64,000 bases of DNA from Geothrix terrae. GTDB lineage: Bacteria > Acidobacteriota > Holophagae > Holophagales > Holophagaceae. Under the pieces are notes generated by a model that saw only the letters and a list, made by a program, of their open reading frames with translations, was not told the origin of the DNA and did no database searches. Positions within the stretch are counted from its first letter, which is position 1. Each line of letters opens with the position of its first letter. The stretch covers positions 1-64,000 of the forward strand of contig NZ_JAKZLA010000005.1 of NCBI RefSeq assembly GCF_022808775.1. Reading direction: 5' to 3'. The translations under genes were made by a program, and so were the position numbers. Positions 26,045-33,313 of the stretch are shown here, piece by piece.

Positions 26045-27139
26045 ATGTCCTGGCCCCCCGCCCCCACCCTTCTCGCCCCCCTGGCTCCCTGGTTCGAGGC
26101 CGCGCGGCGGGACCTGCCCTGGCGGGCCGGAGACCTTGACGGCCCCCATCCGGATCCCTATGCGGTGCTGGTGTCCGAGCTGATGCTCCAGCAGACCCAG
26201 GTGGCCACGGTGATCCCCTACTTCACGCGTTGGATGGAGCGGTTCCCCACGGCCGCCTCCCTGGAGGAGGCCGACGAGGATGCGGTCCACAAGGCCTGGG
26301 AGGGGCTCGGCTACTACCGCCGGGCGCGCTTCCTCAAGGCCGCCGCGGGCCGCATCGCCGCCGAGGGCTGGCCCGGCAACCTGGAGGGTCTGGCGGGCCT
26401 CCCGGGCCTGGGGCCCTACACCGCCGCCGCCGTGGGATCCATCGCCTTCCAGTGGCCCGTCCCGGCCCTGGATGGCAATGCCTTCCGGGTCCTGGCCCGG
26501 CTGCTGCTGATCGAAGGCGATCCCAAGACCCGGGCCGGGGACCTGCGCGCCTGGCTTGCCCCTGCCCTCGCGGCCCATGGCCCCTCGCGCCTGACCCAGG
26601 CCCTCATGGAGCTGGGAGCCACGGTCTGCGCGCCCGCCCCCGCCTGCGGATCCTGCCCCCTGGCGGAGGCCTGCGGCGCCCGCCTGGCCGGCCGCACTGC
26701 GGAGATCCCGCACGTGGCGAAGCGGCCGGCACCGAAAGCCTCGGCCCTCTGGCTGGTGGCCATGGAAGCCGAGGGCCACATGCTGCTCCATGCCCCTGCC
26801 GCCAGTGGCCTCCTGGCCGGCCTATGGCGCTGGCCAACGCTCGATGCGGAGGCGACCCCAGCGGGCAGCGCCGCTTCGGCGGCATCGGCGCTCATCGCAT
26901 GGCCCGGCTGGACCCAGGTCTATACCCATCGCCGCGAGGCCGTGAGCCCACTGTACCTGCGCCTTGAAGCACGCTTCGAGGCGGCGGAGGGTCTGCGCTG
27001 GGTCCCCGTGGGCGACCTCTCCCGCCTTCCCCTCGGGAAGCGGGATCAGCGCCTGCGGGACCTGCTGGCCATCCCCGGCCAGGCGCCCCTGGAGGCGCCG
27101 GATCCCACCCTGCTGATCGAGAACCTGTCCAAGGCCTAG
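26045..27139 (+). CDS. mutY: A/G-specific adenine glycosylase MutY
   Basis: MutY removes adenine mispaired with 8-oxoguanine. The 364-residue protein has WFEAARRDLPWR, SELMLQQTQVATVIPYFTRW (catalytic Glu), the helix-hairpin-helix LPGLGPYTAAAVGSIAF and catalytic Asp in VPALDGNAFRVLARL. The Fe-S motif is CAPAPACGSCPLAEAC, i.e. C-x5-C-x2-C-x5-C, one residue shorter in the first gap than the usual C-x6-C-x2-C-x5-C. A C-terminal NUDIX-like recognition domain (about 235-350) follows. It ends 11 bp before the aldo/keto reductase gene. Confidence 0.93.
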   Translation: MSWPPAPTLLAPLAPWFEAARRDLPWRAGDLDGPHPDPYAVLVSELMLQQTQVATVIPYFTRWMERFPTAASLEEADEDAVHKAWEGLGYYRRARFLKAAAGRIAAEGWPGNLEGLAGLPGLGPYTAAAVGSIAFQWPVPALDGNAFRVLARLLLIEGDPKTRAGDLRAWLAPALAAHGPSRLTQALMELGATVCAPAPACGSCPLAEACGARLAGRTAEIPHVAKRPAPKASALWLVAMEAEGHMLLHAPAASGLLAGLWRWPTLDAEATPAGSAASAASALIAWPGWTQVYTHRREAVSPLYLRLEARFEAAEGLRWVPVGDLSRLPLGKRDQRLRDLLAIPGQAPLEAPDPTLLIENLSKA

Positions 27140-27150
27140 GAGGAAACCCC

Positions 27151-28035
27151 ATGCCGATCCTGCGCCCCTATGGCTCCACCGGCATGGCTGTGAGTCTCCT
27201 GGGCTTCGGCGCCGGCCACATCGGCGATCCGGCCTTCAGCGAAGGGGCCTGCGGCGCCTTCCTCCACGGCCTGCTGGATGCGGGCGTCACCCTGGTGGAC
27301 ACCGCCCGGGGCTACGGGCTTTCGGAAGAACGCATCGGGCGGCACCTGGCCGCACGGCGTGGCAAATTCATCCTCTCCACCAAGGTGGGGTACGGCGTCG
27401 AAGGGCTGGAGGACTGGACCCATGCCTGCGTGGCCGCGGGCGTGGACCGGGCCCTGAAGGTCCTGCGCACGGACCATCTCGACATCGTGCACCTGCACTC
27501 CTGCCCCCGGGAGATCCTCGCCCAGGGCGGCGTCATCGAGGCCCTCGAGCAGGCCAAGGCCGCCGGGAAGATCCGGGCCACGGCCTATTCAGGCGAGAAC
27601 GAGGCCCTGGCCTTCGCCCTGGCCTCCGGCCGCTTCGATGGGGTGCAGTGCTCGCTCAACCTCTGCGACCAGAGGGCACTGGGCGACACCCTTCCCGTCA
27701 CCCGGGCGCAGGGCCTGGGCCTCATCGCGAAACGCCCACTGGCCAATGCCCCATGGCTCTGGGCCGAACGTCCGGCGGGGGAATACTGCGAAGTCTACTG
27801 GACACGCCTGAAGGCCATGGGCCTTGATCCCGGGGACCTGGACTGGCCGGAGCTGGCCCTGCGCTTTGCCGCCTTCCACGAAGGCGTGTCCAGCTGCATC
27901 GTCGGCACCACCAAGCTGGAGCACCTGAAGGCCAACCTCCGTGTTCTCGAGAACGGGCCCCTTCCGGCGGATCAGGTGGCCGCCATCCGGGCCGCCTTCA
28001 CCGCCTGCGACGAGGGATGGGACGGCCAGATCTGA
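27151..28035 (+). CDS. Aldo/keto reductase
   Basis: A 294-residue NAD(P)H-dependent reductase barrel. The tetrad appears as Asp in VDTARGYG, Tyr in RGYGLSEERIG, Lys in LSTKVGYG and His in VHLHSCPRE. Glycine/serine-rich ends (GTTKLEHLKANL) fit the cofactor site. No Fe-S ferredoxin-like C-terminus is present. AGGAGG precedes the ATG. Probably co-transcribed with mutY. A 7-bp inverted repeat at 28042-28066 (GGCCTCC/GGAGGCC) may end transcription. Substrate unknown. Confidence 0.85.
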   Translation: MPILRPYGSTGMAVSLLGFGAGHIGDPAFSEGACGAFLHGLLDAGVTLVDTARGYGLSEERIGRHLAARRGKFILSTKVGYGVEGLEDWTHACVAAGVDRALKVLRTDHLDIVHLHSCPREILAQGGVIEALEQAKAAGKIRATAYSGENEALAFALASGRFDGVQCSLNLCDQRALGDTLPVTRAQGLGLIAKRPLANAPWLWAERPAGEYCEVYWTRLKAMGLDPGDLDWPELALRFAAFHEGVSSCIVGTTKLEHLKANLRVLENGPLPADQVAAIRAAFTACDEGWDGQI

Positions 28036-28056
28036 AGTCCGGGCCTCCGATCCAGG

Positions 28057-29046
28057 TCAGGAGGCCTGAACCCGGTGCAGCCCCTGCGGCGTGATCCGCA
28101 GGTCCAGGGGGGGCAGGCCCATGTCTCTCAGGGCGGCTTCCGCGGTTTCCCGCATGCCATCCTTCACCACCAGCAGGCAGCATCCGCCCCCGCCGGCGCC
28201 GCAGGGCTTCATGCCCGCGTACCAGCCTTCGCGGCGGCCCCGGTCGCGCACGGCCTGCATGGCGTCCGTCTCCACGGCCGGGGAGAGCCTCACCCGGGCC
28301 TGCCCCTCGCGCTCCAGCAGGGCGGCCACCGCGGAGGGATCCGAGGGCAGCGCCGCAGCCATGTCGCAGGCGATGGCCCGGATCTCGGACAGGGCCTGGC
28401 GAGTCTGCCGGTCGCCCTCGATGAAGCGCTTGTAGGCTTCCCAGTTCGTGAGGCCCGAGTGGTGGGGCCTGCCGGTGTAGAACACCACCAGGTCCGCCAG
28501 CAGGCCGGGATGGGGCTCCAGGCGCTCCCAGCGCGGTTCCGGGCCCTCCCAGTGCAGGGCCAGCGCCCCGCCCAGGGCCGCCGGGTAGTAGTCCTGCCAG
28601 CCCGCCGGGGTCTGAAGCTCTCGACTCTCCAGGTCCCTTAAAATCGGCACTTTGCGGGCCAGACTTTCACCGGCTTCCTCGCCGATGGCGCAGCCCAGCA
28701 GGCCCACGCCGAGGCAGGAGGACACCCCCAGGCCCGAACCCTGCGGCACGGGGCTGTGGATGGACAGGGCCGTGGGTGGGGCGCCTGAGGCGTCCAGCAC
28801 CCGCCACACCCAGGACAGGCCCTCCGGCGGTTCCGTCGGCCAGGCGCCAAAGGCAAGATTGATCCCCAGGTCCCGGCTGGTGATCCGGTGGCCGGCCCCG
28901 CCCCGCCTCACCTCCAGCTCGACCCACAGGTCCACGGCGGCGTTCACGGTGAGACAGCCGCCCATCATGGCGTAGATGGGCCAGAGGTCCAGGGTGCCGC
29001 CCGCGAAATCAATGCGGACGGGAACCCGCCAGCTTTCGACGCTCAT
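28057..29046 (-). CDS. GHMP-family sugar kinase
   Basis: A 329-residue GHMP kinase. The start RVPVRIDFAGGTLDLWPIY is the N-terminal sugar-binding strand, PVPQGSGLGVSSCLGVGLL (about 99-117) the phosphate loop, and KPCGAGGGGCCLLVV (about 280) motif 3. Similar enzymes phosphorylate heptose 7-phosphate, fucose or galactose; by the 'FAGGTLDLWP' start it lies near HddA/fucokinase-like proteins. It starts 4 bp after cpoB, so it is expressed with the tol-pal genes and may serve envelope glycan synthesis. Confidence 0.8.
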   Translation of the reverse strand: MSVESWRVPVRIDFAGGTLDLWPIYAMMGGCLTVNAAVDLWVELEVRRGGAGHRITSRDLGINLAFGAWPTEPPEGLSWVWRVLDASGAPPTALSIHSPVPQGSGLGVSSCLGVGLLGCAIGEEAGESLARKVPILRDLESRELQTPAGWQDYYPAALGGALALHWEGPEPRWERLEPHPGLLADLVVFYTGRPHHSGLTNWEAYKRFIEGDRQTRQALSEIRAIACDMAAALPSDPSAVAALLEREGQARVRLSPAVETDAMQAVRDRGRREGWYAGMKPCGAGGGGCCLLVVKDGMRETAEAALRDMGLPPLDLRITPQGLHRVQAS

Positions 29047-29050
29047 GCGC

Positions 29051-29767
29051 TCAGAGCCCCAGGTCGCTCAGCTCCTGCTGGGCCGTGCGGGCTTCGGCGC
29101 TGCCGGAGAACCCGTCCACCAGCTCGCGGAAGGCCTTCACGGCCGCCGGCTTCAGGCCCTGCTTGAGGAGGCACTGGGCCCGCTTGAGCTTGGCGGGCAG
29201 GAATTGGGCGGAGGCCGCATGATCCTTGATGATCCGTTCAAACGCCTGCTGAGCCTTGTCGTAGGCCCTCAGGTTGTAGTGGGAGAGGCCGAGGAAGAAC
29301 AGGGCATCGGGACGCTTCACGCTCTGGGGGTGGTTCTTCAGGAAGAGGTTGAAGCCTTCGGCGGCCAGGGGATAGTTGCCACGGTTGTAGTCCAGCACCG
29401 CCGCATTGAAGGCCCGCTCCTCATCGGATACCTGCGCAGGCTGGGCCTCCGGGGACGCGGGGCGCGCCGCCGTTCCGCGGGGCATGCTGTTCAGGCGGTT
29501 GTTCAGCACCCGCGTGGTGTCCTGAACCTGGCGCAAGCTCTCCTGCAGATCGGCCTGGAAACGGCGGTCCTGGCCGCGGGCTTCCTGGGCGGCCTTCTGC
29601 TCGGCCTCGGCGCGCTTGTTGCCGTCTTCGACCTGCTGGCGCAGCTTGAAGACCTCGAGCTTGAGGTCGCCGACCTCCTGCTCCACGCGGCGGAGCTGGT
29701 CTTCGGAACTGCAGCCAACGGCGAGGATCGCGGCCAGGACGGGGAACAGCATCGCGCGGGCGCTCAT
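29051..29767 (-). CDS. cpoB: Tol-Pal associated lipoprotein/TPR protein CpoB (YbgF)
   Basis: CpoB links peptidoglycan synthesis by PBP1 enzymes to Tol-Pal constriction. The 238-residue protein has a lipobox (ILAVGC, Cys 19), a trimerising coiled coil (about 22-75, DQLRRVEQEVGDLKLEVFKLRQ) and a C-terminal TPR module (about 115-235) with AFNAAVLDYNRGNYPLAAEGF and DALFFLGLSHYNLRAYDKA. E. coli CpoB is periplasmic and not lipidated; the lipobox here differs from that. It lies downstream of pal beyond a terminator-like hairpin. Confidence 0.88.
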   Translation of the reverse strand: MSARAMLFPVLAAILAVGCSSEDQLRRVEQEVGDLKLEVFKLRQQVEDGNKRAEAEQKAAQEARGQDRRFQADLQESLRQVQDTTRVLNNRLNSMPRGTAARPASPEAQPAQVSDEERAFNAAVLDYNRGNYPLAAEGFNLFLKNHPQSVKRPDALFFLGLSHYNLRAYDKAQQAFERIIKDHAASAQFLPAKLKRAQCLLKQGLKPAAVKAFRELVDGFSGSAEARTAQQELSDLGL

Positions 29768-29793
29768 GGGGACTCCGGGACTTTCTTCATCCT

Positions 29794-29823
29794 AAACGAA
29801 AAGCGGGGGCCGAGGCCCCCGCT
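29794..29823 (-). terminator. Terminator or attenuator between pal and cpoB
   Basis: On the minus strand AGCGGGGGCC, a 2-base loop, GGCCCCCGCT, then TTTTCGTTT. A strong 10-bp stem with U-rich tail directly after pal. It would make pal much more abundant than cpoB and the kinase downstream. Confidence 0.85.
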
Positions 29824-29841
29824 TCACGTCCTTCGGAACGA

Positions 29842-30564
29842 CTACTTGAGCTTGAACTCGCCGCGGCGGTTCTGGCTCCAGCAGGCTTCCTTGGCCTCGG
29901 TGCAGAGGGGCTTCTCCTTGCCATAGCTGATGGTGGTGAAGCGGGCCTCGTCCACGCCCAGGGTCTTCAGGTAGGCCAGGGCGGCGGCGGCGCGGCGGTT
30001 GCCGAGGGCCAGGTTGTACTCGTTGGTGCCACGCTCGTCGCAGTGGCCTTCGATCTCGACCTTGGCGGCGGGGTAGGCCTTCATGAAGTCGGCGATGCCC
30101 TGGAGCAGCGCGCGATCGTTCTCCTTGATGTCCGACTTGTCGAAGTCGAAGTGGATGGTCTTGAGCGCGGCTTCGGCAGCCTTCTGGAAGGCGGCGGCCT
30201 TCTCGGCCTCGGCGGCCTTGCGGGCGGCTTCCTCGGCGGCGGCCTTCTCGGCGGCGGCCTTGCGGGCGGCTTCGTCGGCGGCGGCCTTCTCGGCGGCGGC
30301 CTTGTCAGCGGCGTCCTTGTCGGCCTTGGCCTTGTCCCAACCCTCGTACCAGCCCGTCACCTTGTGCTGGTTCTCCTTGGCGTCCTTCGCGTTCACATAG
30401 GGGTTGGTGTCGCGGGCCTTGCCATCCTTGAACGCCTGGTACCCCTCGTTGAATGCCGCCTGGGTCTCGGCCTTGATCTCCTCCGCGGTCTTGGGAGGCT
30501 TGCAGGCGAGGCTGCCGAGCGTGAGCACGATGGCAGCAGGGACGAGGTAGGTTCCGTATCTCAT
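29842..30564 (-). CDS. pal: Peptidoglycan-associated lipoprotein Pal
   Basis: Pal anchors the outer membrane to peptidoglycan. The 240-residue protein has a lipobox (SLAC, Cys 21), an unusually long alanine/lysine/glutamate helix (about 80-132, repeated AAAEKAAA-type units) and the OmpA-like domain (about 134-240) with IHFDFDKSDIKENDRALL, VEIEGHCDERGTNEYNLALGNRRA and a C-terminal RRGEF. The helical linker is longer than in typical Pal (about 170 residues) and may form a spacer across the periplasm. AGGAGG precedes the ATG. Confidence 0.93.
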   Translation of the reverse strand: MRYGTYLVPAAIVLTLGSLACKPPKTAEEIKAETQAAFNEGYQAFKDGKARDTNPYVNAKDAKENQHKVTGWYEGWDKAKADKDAADKAAAEKAAADEAARKAAAEKAAAEEAARKAAEAEKAAAFQKAAEAALKTIHFDFDKSDIKENDRALLQGIADFMKAYPAAKVEIEGHCDERGTNEYNLALGNRRAAAALAYLKTLGVDEARFTTISYGKEKPLCTEAKEACWSQNRRGEFKLK

Positions 30565-30586
30565 GGGGTTGTTCCTCCTGGATGAG

Positions 30587-30613
30587 CCTGAGTATAGATG
30601 GACAGTACTCAGG
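30587..30613. promoter_or_regulatory. Inverted repeat in the tolB-pal gap
   Basis: CCTGAGTA and TACTCAGG are perfect 8-bp arms around an 11-bp spacer. On the minus strand the inner edge contains TATACT, a good -10 box for a pal promoter, although no good -35 is visible 17 bp upstream. It could be an operator overlapping a pal promoter. Confidence 0.45.
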
Positions 30614-30630
30614 TAAATGCGATTTATTTT

Positions 30631-31920
30631 TTAACGCGCCCTAGTCCACTTGGGACTCTGGCAACCTGCAAGTTCCGTCATCCGCACCACCTGGCGGCCG
30701 GACAGATCCGTTGTGAAGATCTGCATGGAGCCGAAGCGATTGCTGGTGAACACAAGCCGGCGCTCATCGGGGGACCAGGCCGGCGATTCGGAAGTGCTCA
30801 CGCCGGTGGTGATCTGATAGGCCTTTCCTTCCCCCAATTTATAGATAAAAAGATCGAACTTGCCCTCGAATCGCGAGACATACGCGATCATGGCGCCGTT
30901 GGGGCTCCAGGCCGGGCTGGCGTTGTACAGTCCTTCACCGGTCAGGCGGCGGAGGTTGGAGCCATCGTCCTGCATGAGGAACACCTGCGGGCCGCCCTCG
31001 CGGTCAGAGGTGAACGCGATCTGTGTGCCGTTGGGATTCCAGCTTGGTTCAGTATTGATGCCATTACCATCGGTCAGACGCCGTGCGCGTCCGGTGTCCA
31101 GATCCAGCACCATGATGTCGCTGTTGCCGCGCCGATCGCCCTGGACGAAGGCCAGGCGGCGGCCATCCGGGGACCAGGCCGGCGAGGAGACCATGGCGCC
31201 GGAGCCGGTCGCCGGATAGAGCTTCTCATGGGCGCCATCGCGGCGGCGCTGCCCCCAGATCTCGGGAGCCCCGCCCTTGTAGGTCACATAGGCCAGCCGG
31301 CCATCGGCCGCCACCGTGGGCGACAGCGTGAGGCTGCCGTGGCGCGTGAGCTGCACCAGGTTCGCGCCGTCACGATCGATCTGGAACAGCTCCTTCACCC
31401 CCGGCGCCGTCTGGCGGACGAACACCACCCGGCTGGAGGCCACGCCGCGCTCGCCCGTCAAGCGGGCCACAAGGTCATCGGCCAGCGCATGGGCCATGCG
31501 CCGCAAGGGAACCATGCGATCCGCTTTGTAGGGCTTGGTGAACACGGCCTTCTCCGCGCCAGTGTCGAGCGCGGAGGCTTCGAGCTGCAGGTCCCCCGCC
31601 GCCCCCTTCGTGAGACGGACATTCAGCAGCCACTGGGCGCCCGCCTCCTTCCAGGCCTTCACCGGGGCGCCATCGGCGGGCAGCCGCTCCTGCAGCACCG
31701 CGAACACCCCGGTCTCATCGAGATCGCGCTTGAGCACGGCCGTGAATTCCGTGGCGACCAGGCTGTCCTCGATGCCGGAGGCCTTCGGCGGGGTCATCCC
31801 CAGCACCAGCTTCGCGCTGCTTGATGCGCTCAACACCACTTCGGTCTGCTGGGCCTGAAGCGCCAGCGCGGTCAGCGCGACCAGGGCGCACAGGAAGGTC
31901 CGAATGAAGAATCGAGGCAT
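30631..31920 (-). CDS. tolB: Tol-Pal system protein TolB
   Basis: TolB is the periplasmic beta-propeller that binds Pal. The 429-residue protein has a signal peptide (about 1-21, ending LALQAQ), an N-terminal domain (about 22-155) and six WD40-like PD40 blades with repeated SPAWSPDGRRLAFVQ, EPSWNPNGTQIAFTSDREG and SPAWSPNGAMIAYVS. The start MPRFFIR has GGAG 6 bp upstream. The gene precedes pal as in proteobacteria; tolQRA are not in the window. Confidence 0.94.
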   Translation of the reverse strand: MPRFFIRTFLCALVALTALALQAQQTEVVLSASSSAKLVLGMTPPKASGIEDSLVATEFTAVLKRDLDETGVFAVLQERLPADGAPVKAWKEAGAQWLLNVRLTKGAAGDLQLEASALDTGAEKAVFTKPYKADRMVPLRRMAHALADDLVARLTGERGVASSRVVFVRQTAPGVKELFQIDRDGANLVQLTRHGSLTLSPTVAADGRLAYVTYKGGAPEIWGQRRRDGAHEKLYPATGSGAMVSSPAWSPDGRRLAFVQGDRRGNSDIMVLDLDTGRARRLTDGNGINTEPSWNPNGTQIAFTSDREGGPQVFLMQDDGSNLRRLTGEGLYNASPAWSPNGAMIAYVSRFEGKFDLFIYKLGEGKAYQITTGVSTSESPAWSPDERRLVFTSNRFGSMQIFTTDLSGRQVVRMTELAGCQSPKWTRAR

Positions 31921-31957
31921 GGCAGCTCCGGGCCTGGGGAGAGTCCAGCCTATCAGA

Positions 31958-32338
31958 TCAATCCGCGGCATCCGGAGATGGGACGCCCTTGAGGCGGCGG
32001 ATGAGCTCGCCGTTGGCCGGCGGGATGGGTAGGCGCGCCATCTCCTCCAGGGTGAACCACCCCCAGGCCAGCTCGGTCCGGGGAGCTCCCACCCCATGGA
32101 TCACGAACGGATGGAGACGCACGGGCCCCTCCAGCGTCGGCAGTGCGGTGGCTGCATCGAGCTTCATGCCGACCTCTTCCATGAGCTCCCGGCGAAGCGC
32201 ATCGAGGGGACTCTCAGAGGCCTCCACCTTCCCCCCCGGGAATTCCCACAGCCCCGGCATCACGGGATTCGAGAGCCCCCGGCGCTGGAGGAACCAGCGC
32301 CCACCGGACTGGATCGCGGCCAGGGCCACCTCGGTCAT
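31958..32338 (-). CDS. NUDIX hydrolase, MutT-like
   Basis: A 126-residue NUDIX protein, probably removing oxidised or unwanted nucleotides. The NUDIX box runs GLWEFPGGKVEAS then LRRELMEEVG (about 31-60). Length and position match (d)CTP/8-oxo-dGTP pyrophosphohydrolases, but substrate cannot be assigned. Its ATG overlaps the rnhB stop (ATGA). Confidence 0.85.
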   Translation of the reverse strand: MTEVALAAIQSGGRWFLQRRGLSNPVMPGLWEFPGGKVEASESPLDALRRELMEEVGMKLDAATALPTLEGPVRLHPFVIHGVGAPRTELAWGWFTLEEMARLPIPPANGELIRRLKGVPSPDAAD

Positions 32339-33144
32339 TCGAGGCCTTCTTCGCTGGCGAACCGGGCCAGCCGATCCGCGTACCGGCGGCGGAGTGTTTC
32401 CACCCACACGAGCTTCAGCCGGCCATAGGCGGGCCGAAGGTCCATCTGCACCCAGGCCTGCAACTCCGCCACCGAGGCGCAGGCATCCAGGCTGTGGCGC
32501 AGGGCCTCGCGGACGCCTTCATCCACCTGCTGCAAGGCGGCGACCGGCGCATAGCTGATGCGGTGGATCGGAGAGACGCCCAACTCGGCGATCCGGGCCC
32601 GGTGAAGGGCCGTCCCGTAGCCCTTGTGCTGGCCGAATCCGTACCCGGGGTGCAGCTCCTCCATGGCGATCATGAGCGCGTCCCGGTGGGCCTTGGCCAG
32701 GATGCTCGCGGCCCCGACGGCGCAGCTGATGGCATCCCCATCCACCACCAGGCGCTCCAGCAGGCCTGTTCCGGGGGCGCGGTTGCCGTCCACGAACAGG
32801 ATGCGGGGACGGGGGGAGAGGTCCTTCGCCGCCTGCCGCATGGCCATCATGGTGGCCTCGAGGATGTTCTCCCGATCGATCGCCATCGAGTCCATCTCGG
32901 CGATGCCATAGGCGGGGAGGACGGACTTCAGCTCCGTCGCCATGGCCTCGCGCTTCTCGGGGCTCAGCTGCTTGCTGTCCCGCACGCCCCTCAGCACATG
33001 CCCCCAGCGTCGCACCGTGTCCGCGTCCAGCACCGCGCAGGCGGCCACCACCGGGCCGGCCCAGGCCCCCCGGCCCGCCTCGTCCACGCCGCCCCACGGC
33101 ACCCCCGGCGGCACGTTGCCCAGGTCCCAGTCCAGGGGGTTCAT
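32335..33144 (-). CDS. rnhB: Ribonuclease HII
   Basis: RNase HII cuts RNA in RNA-DNA hybrids and single ribonucleotides in DNA. The 269-residue protein has GGVDEAGRGAWAGPVVAACAVL (catalytic DE near 21-22), RDSKQLSPEKRE, LFVDGNRAPG and ASILAKAHRDALM with the remaining acidic ligands. The C-terminus is about 50 residues longer than E. coli RnhB. First gene of the run rnhB-nudix-tolB. Confidence 0.94.
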   Translation of the reverse strand: MNPLDWDLGNVPPGVPWGGVDEAGRGAWAGPVVAACAVLDADTVRRWGHVLRGVRDSKQLSPEKREAMATELKSVLPAYGIAEMDSMAIDRENILEATMMAMRQAAKDLSPRPRILFVDGNRAPGTGLLERLVVDGDAISCAVGAASILAKAHRDALMIAMEELHPGYGFGQHKGYGTALHRARIAELGVSPIHRISYAPVAALQQVDEGVREALRHSLDACASVAELQAWVQMDLRPAYGRLKLVWVETLRRRYADRLARFASEEGLE

Positions 33145-33313
33145 GGGGCCCAGCCCCGCGCCTGCGGATCAAAAGATTCCATCGCCATGCGACCAAGGTA
33201 CCCCCGAAGGGAATGGACCCCAAGTCCACGGGACGCGCTCCTTTTTTCGAATACACTCGAGCCATCCCCCCCTCACGGATGGACCCAGGTCCCAGCCAGA
33301 CGAAGGAAGATCC

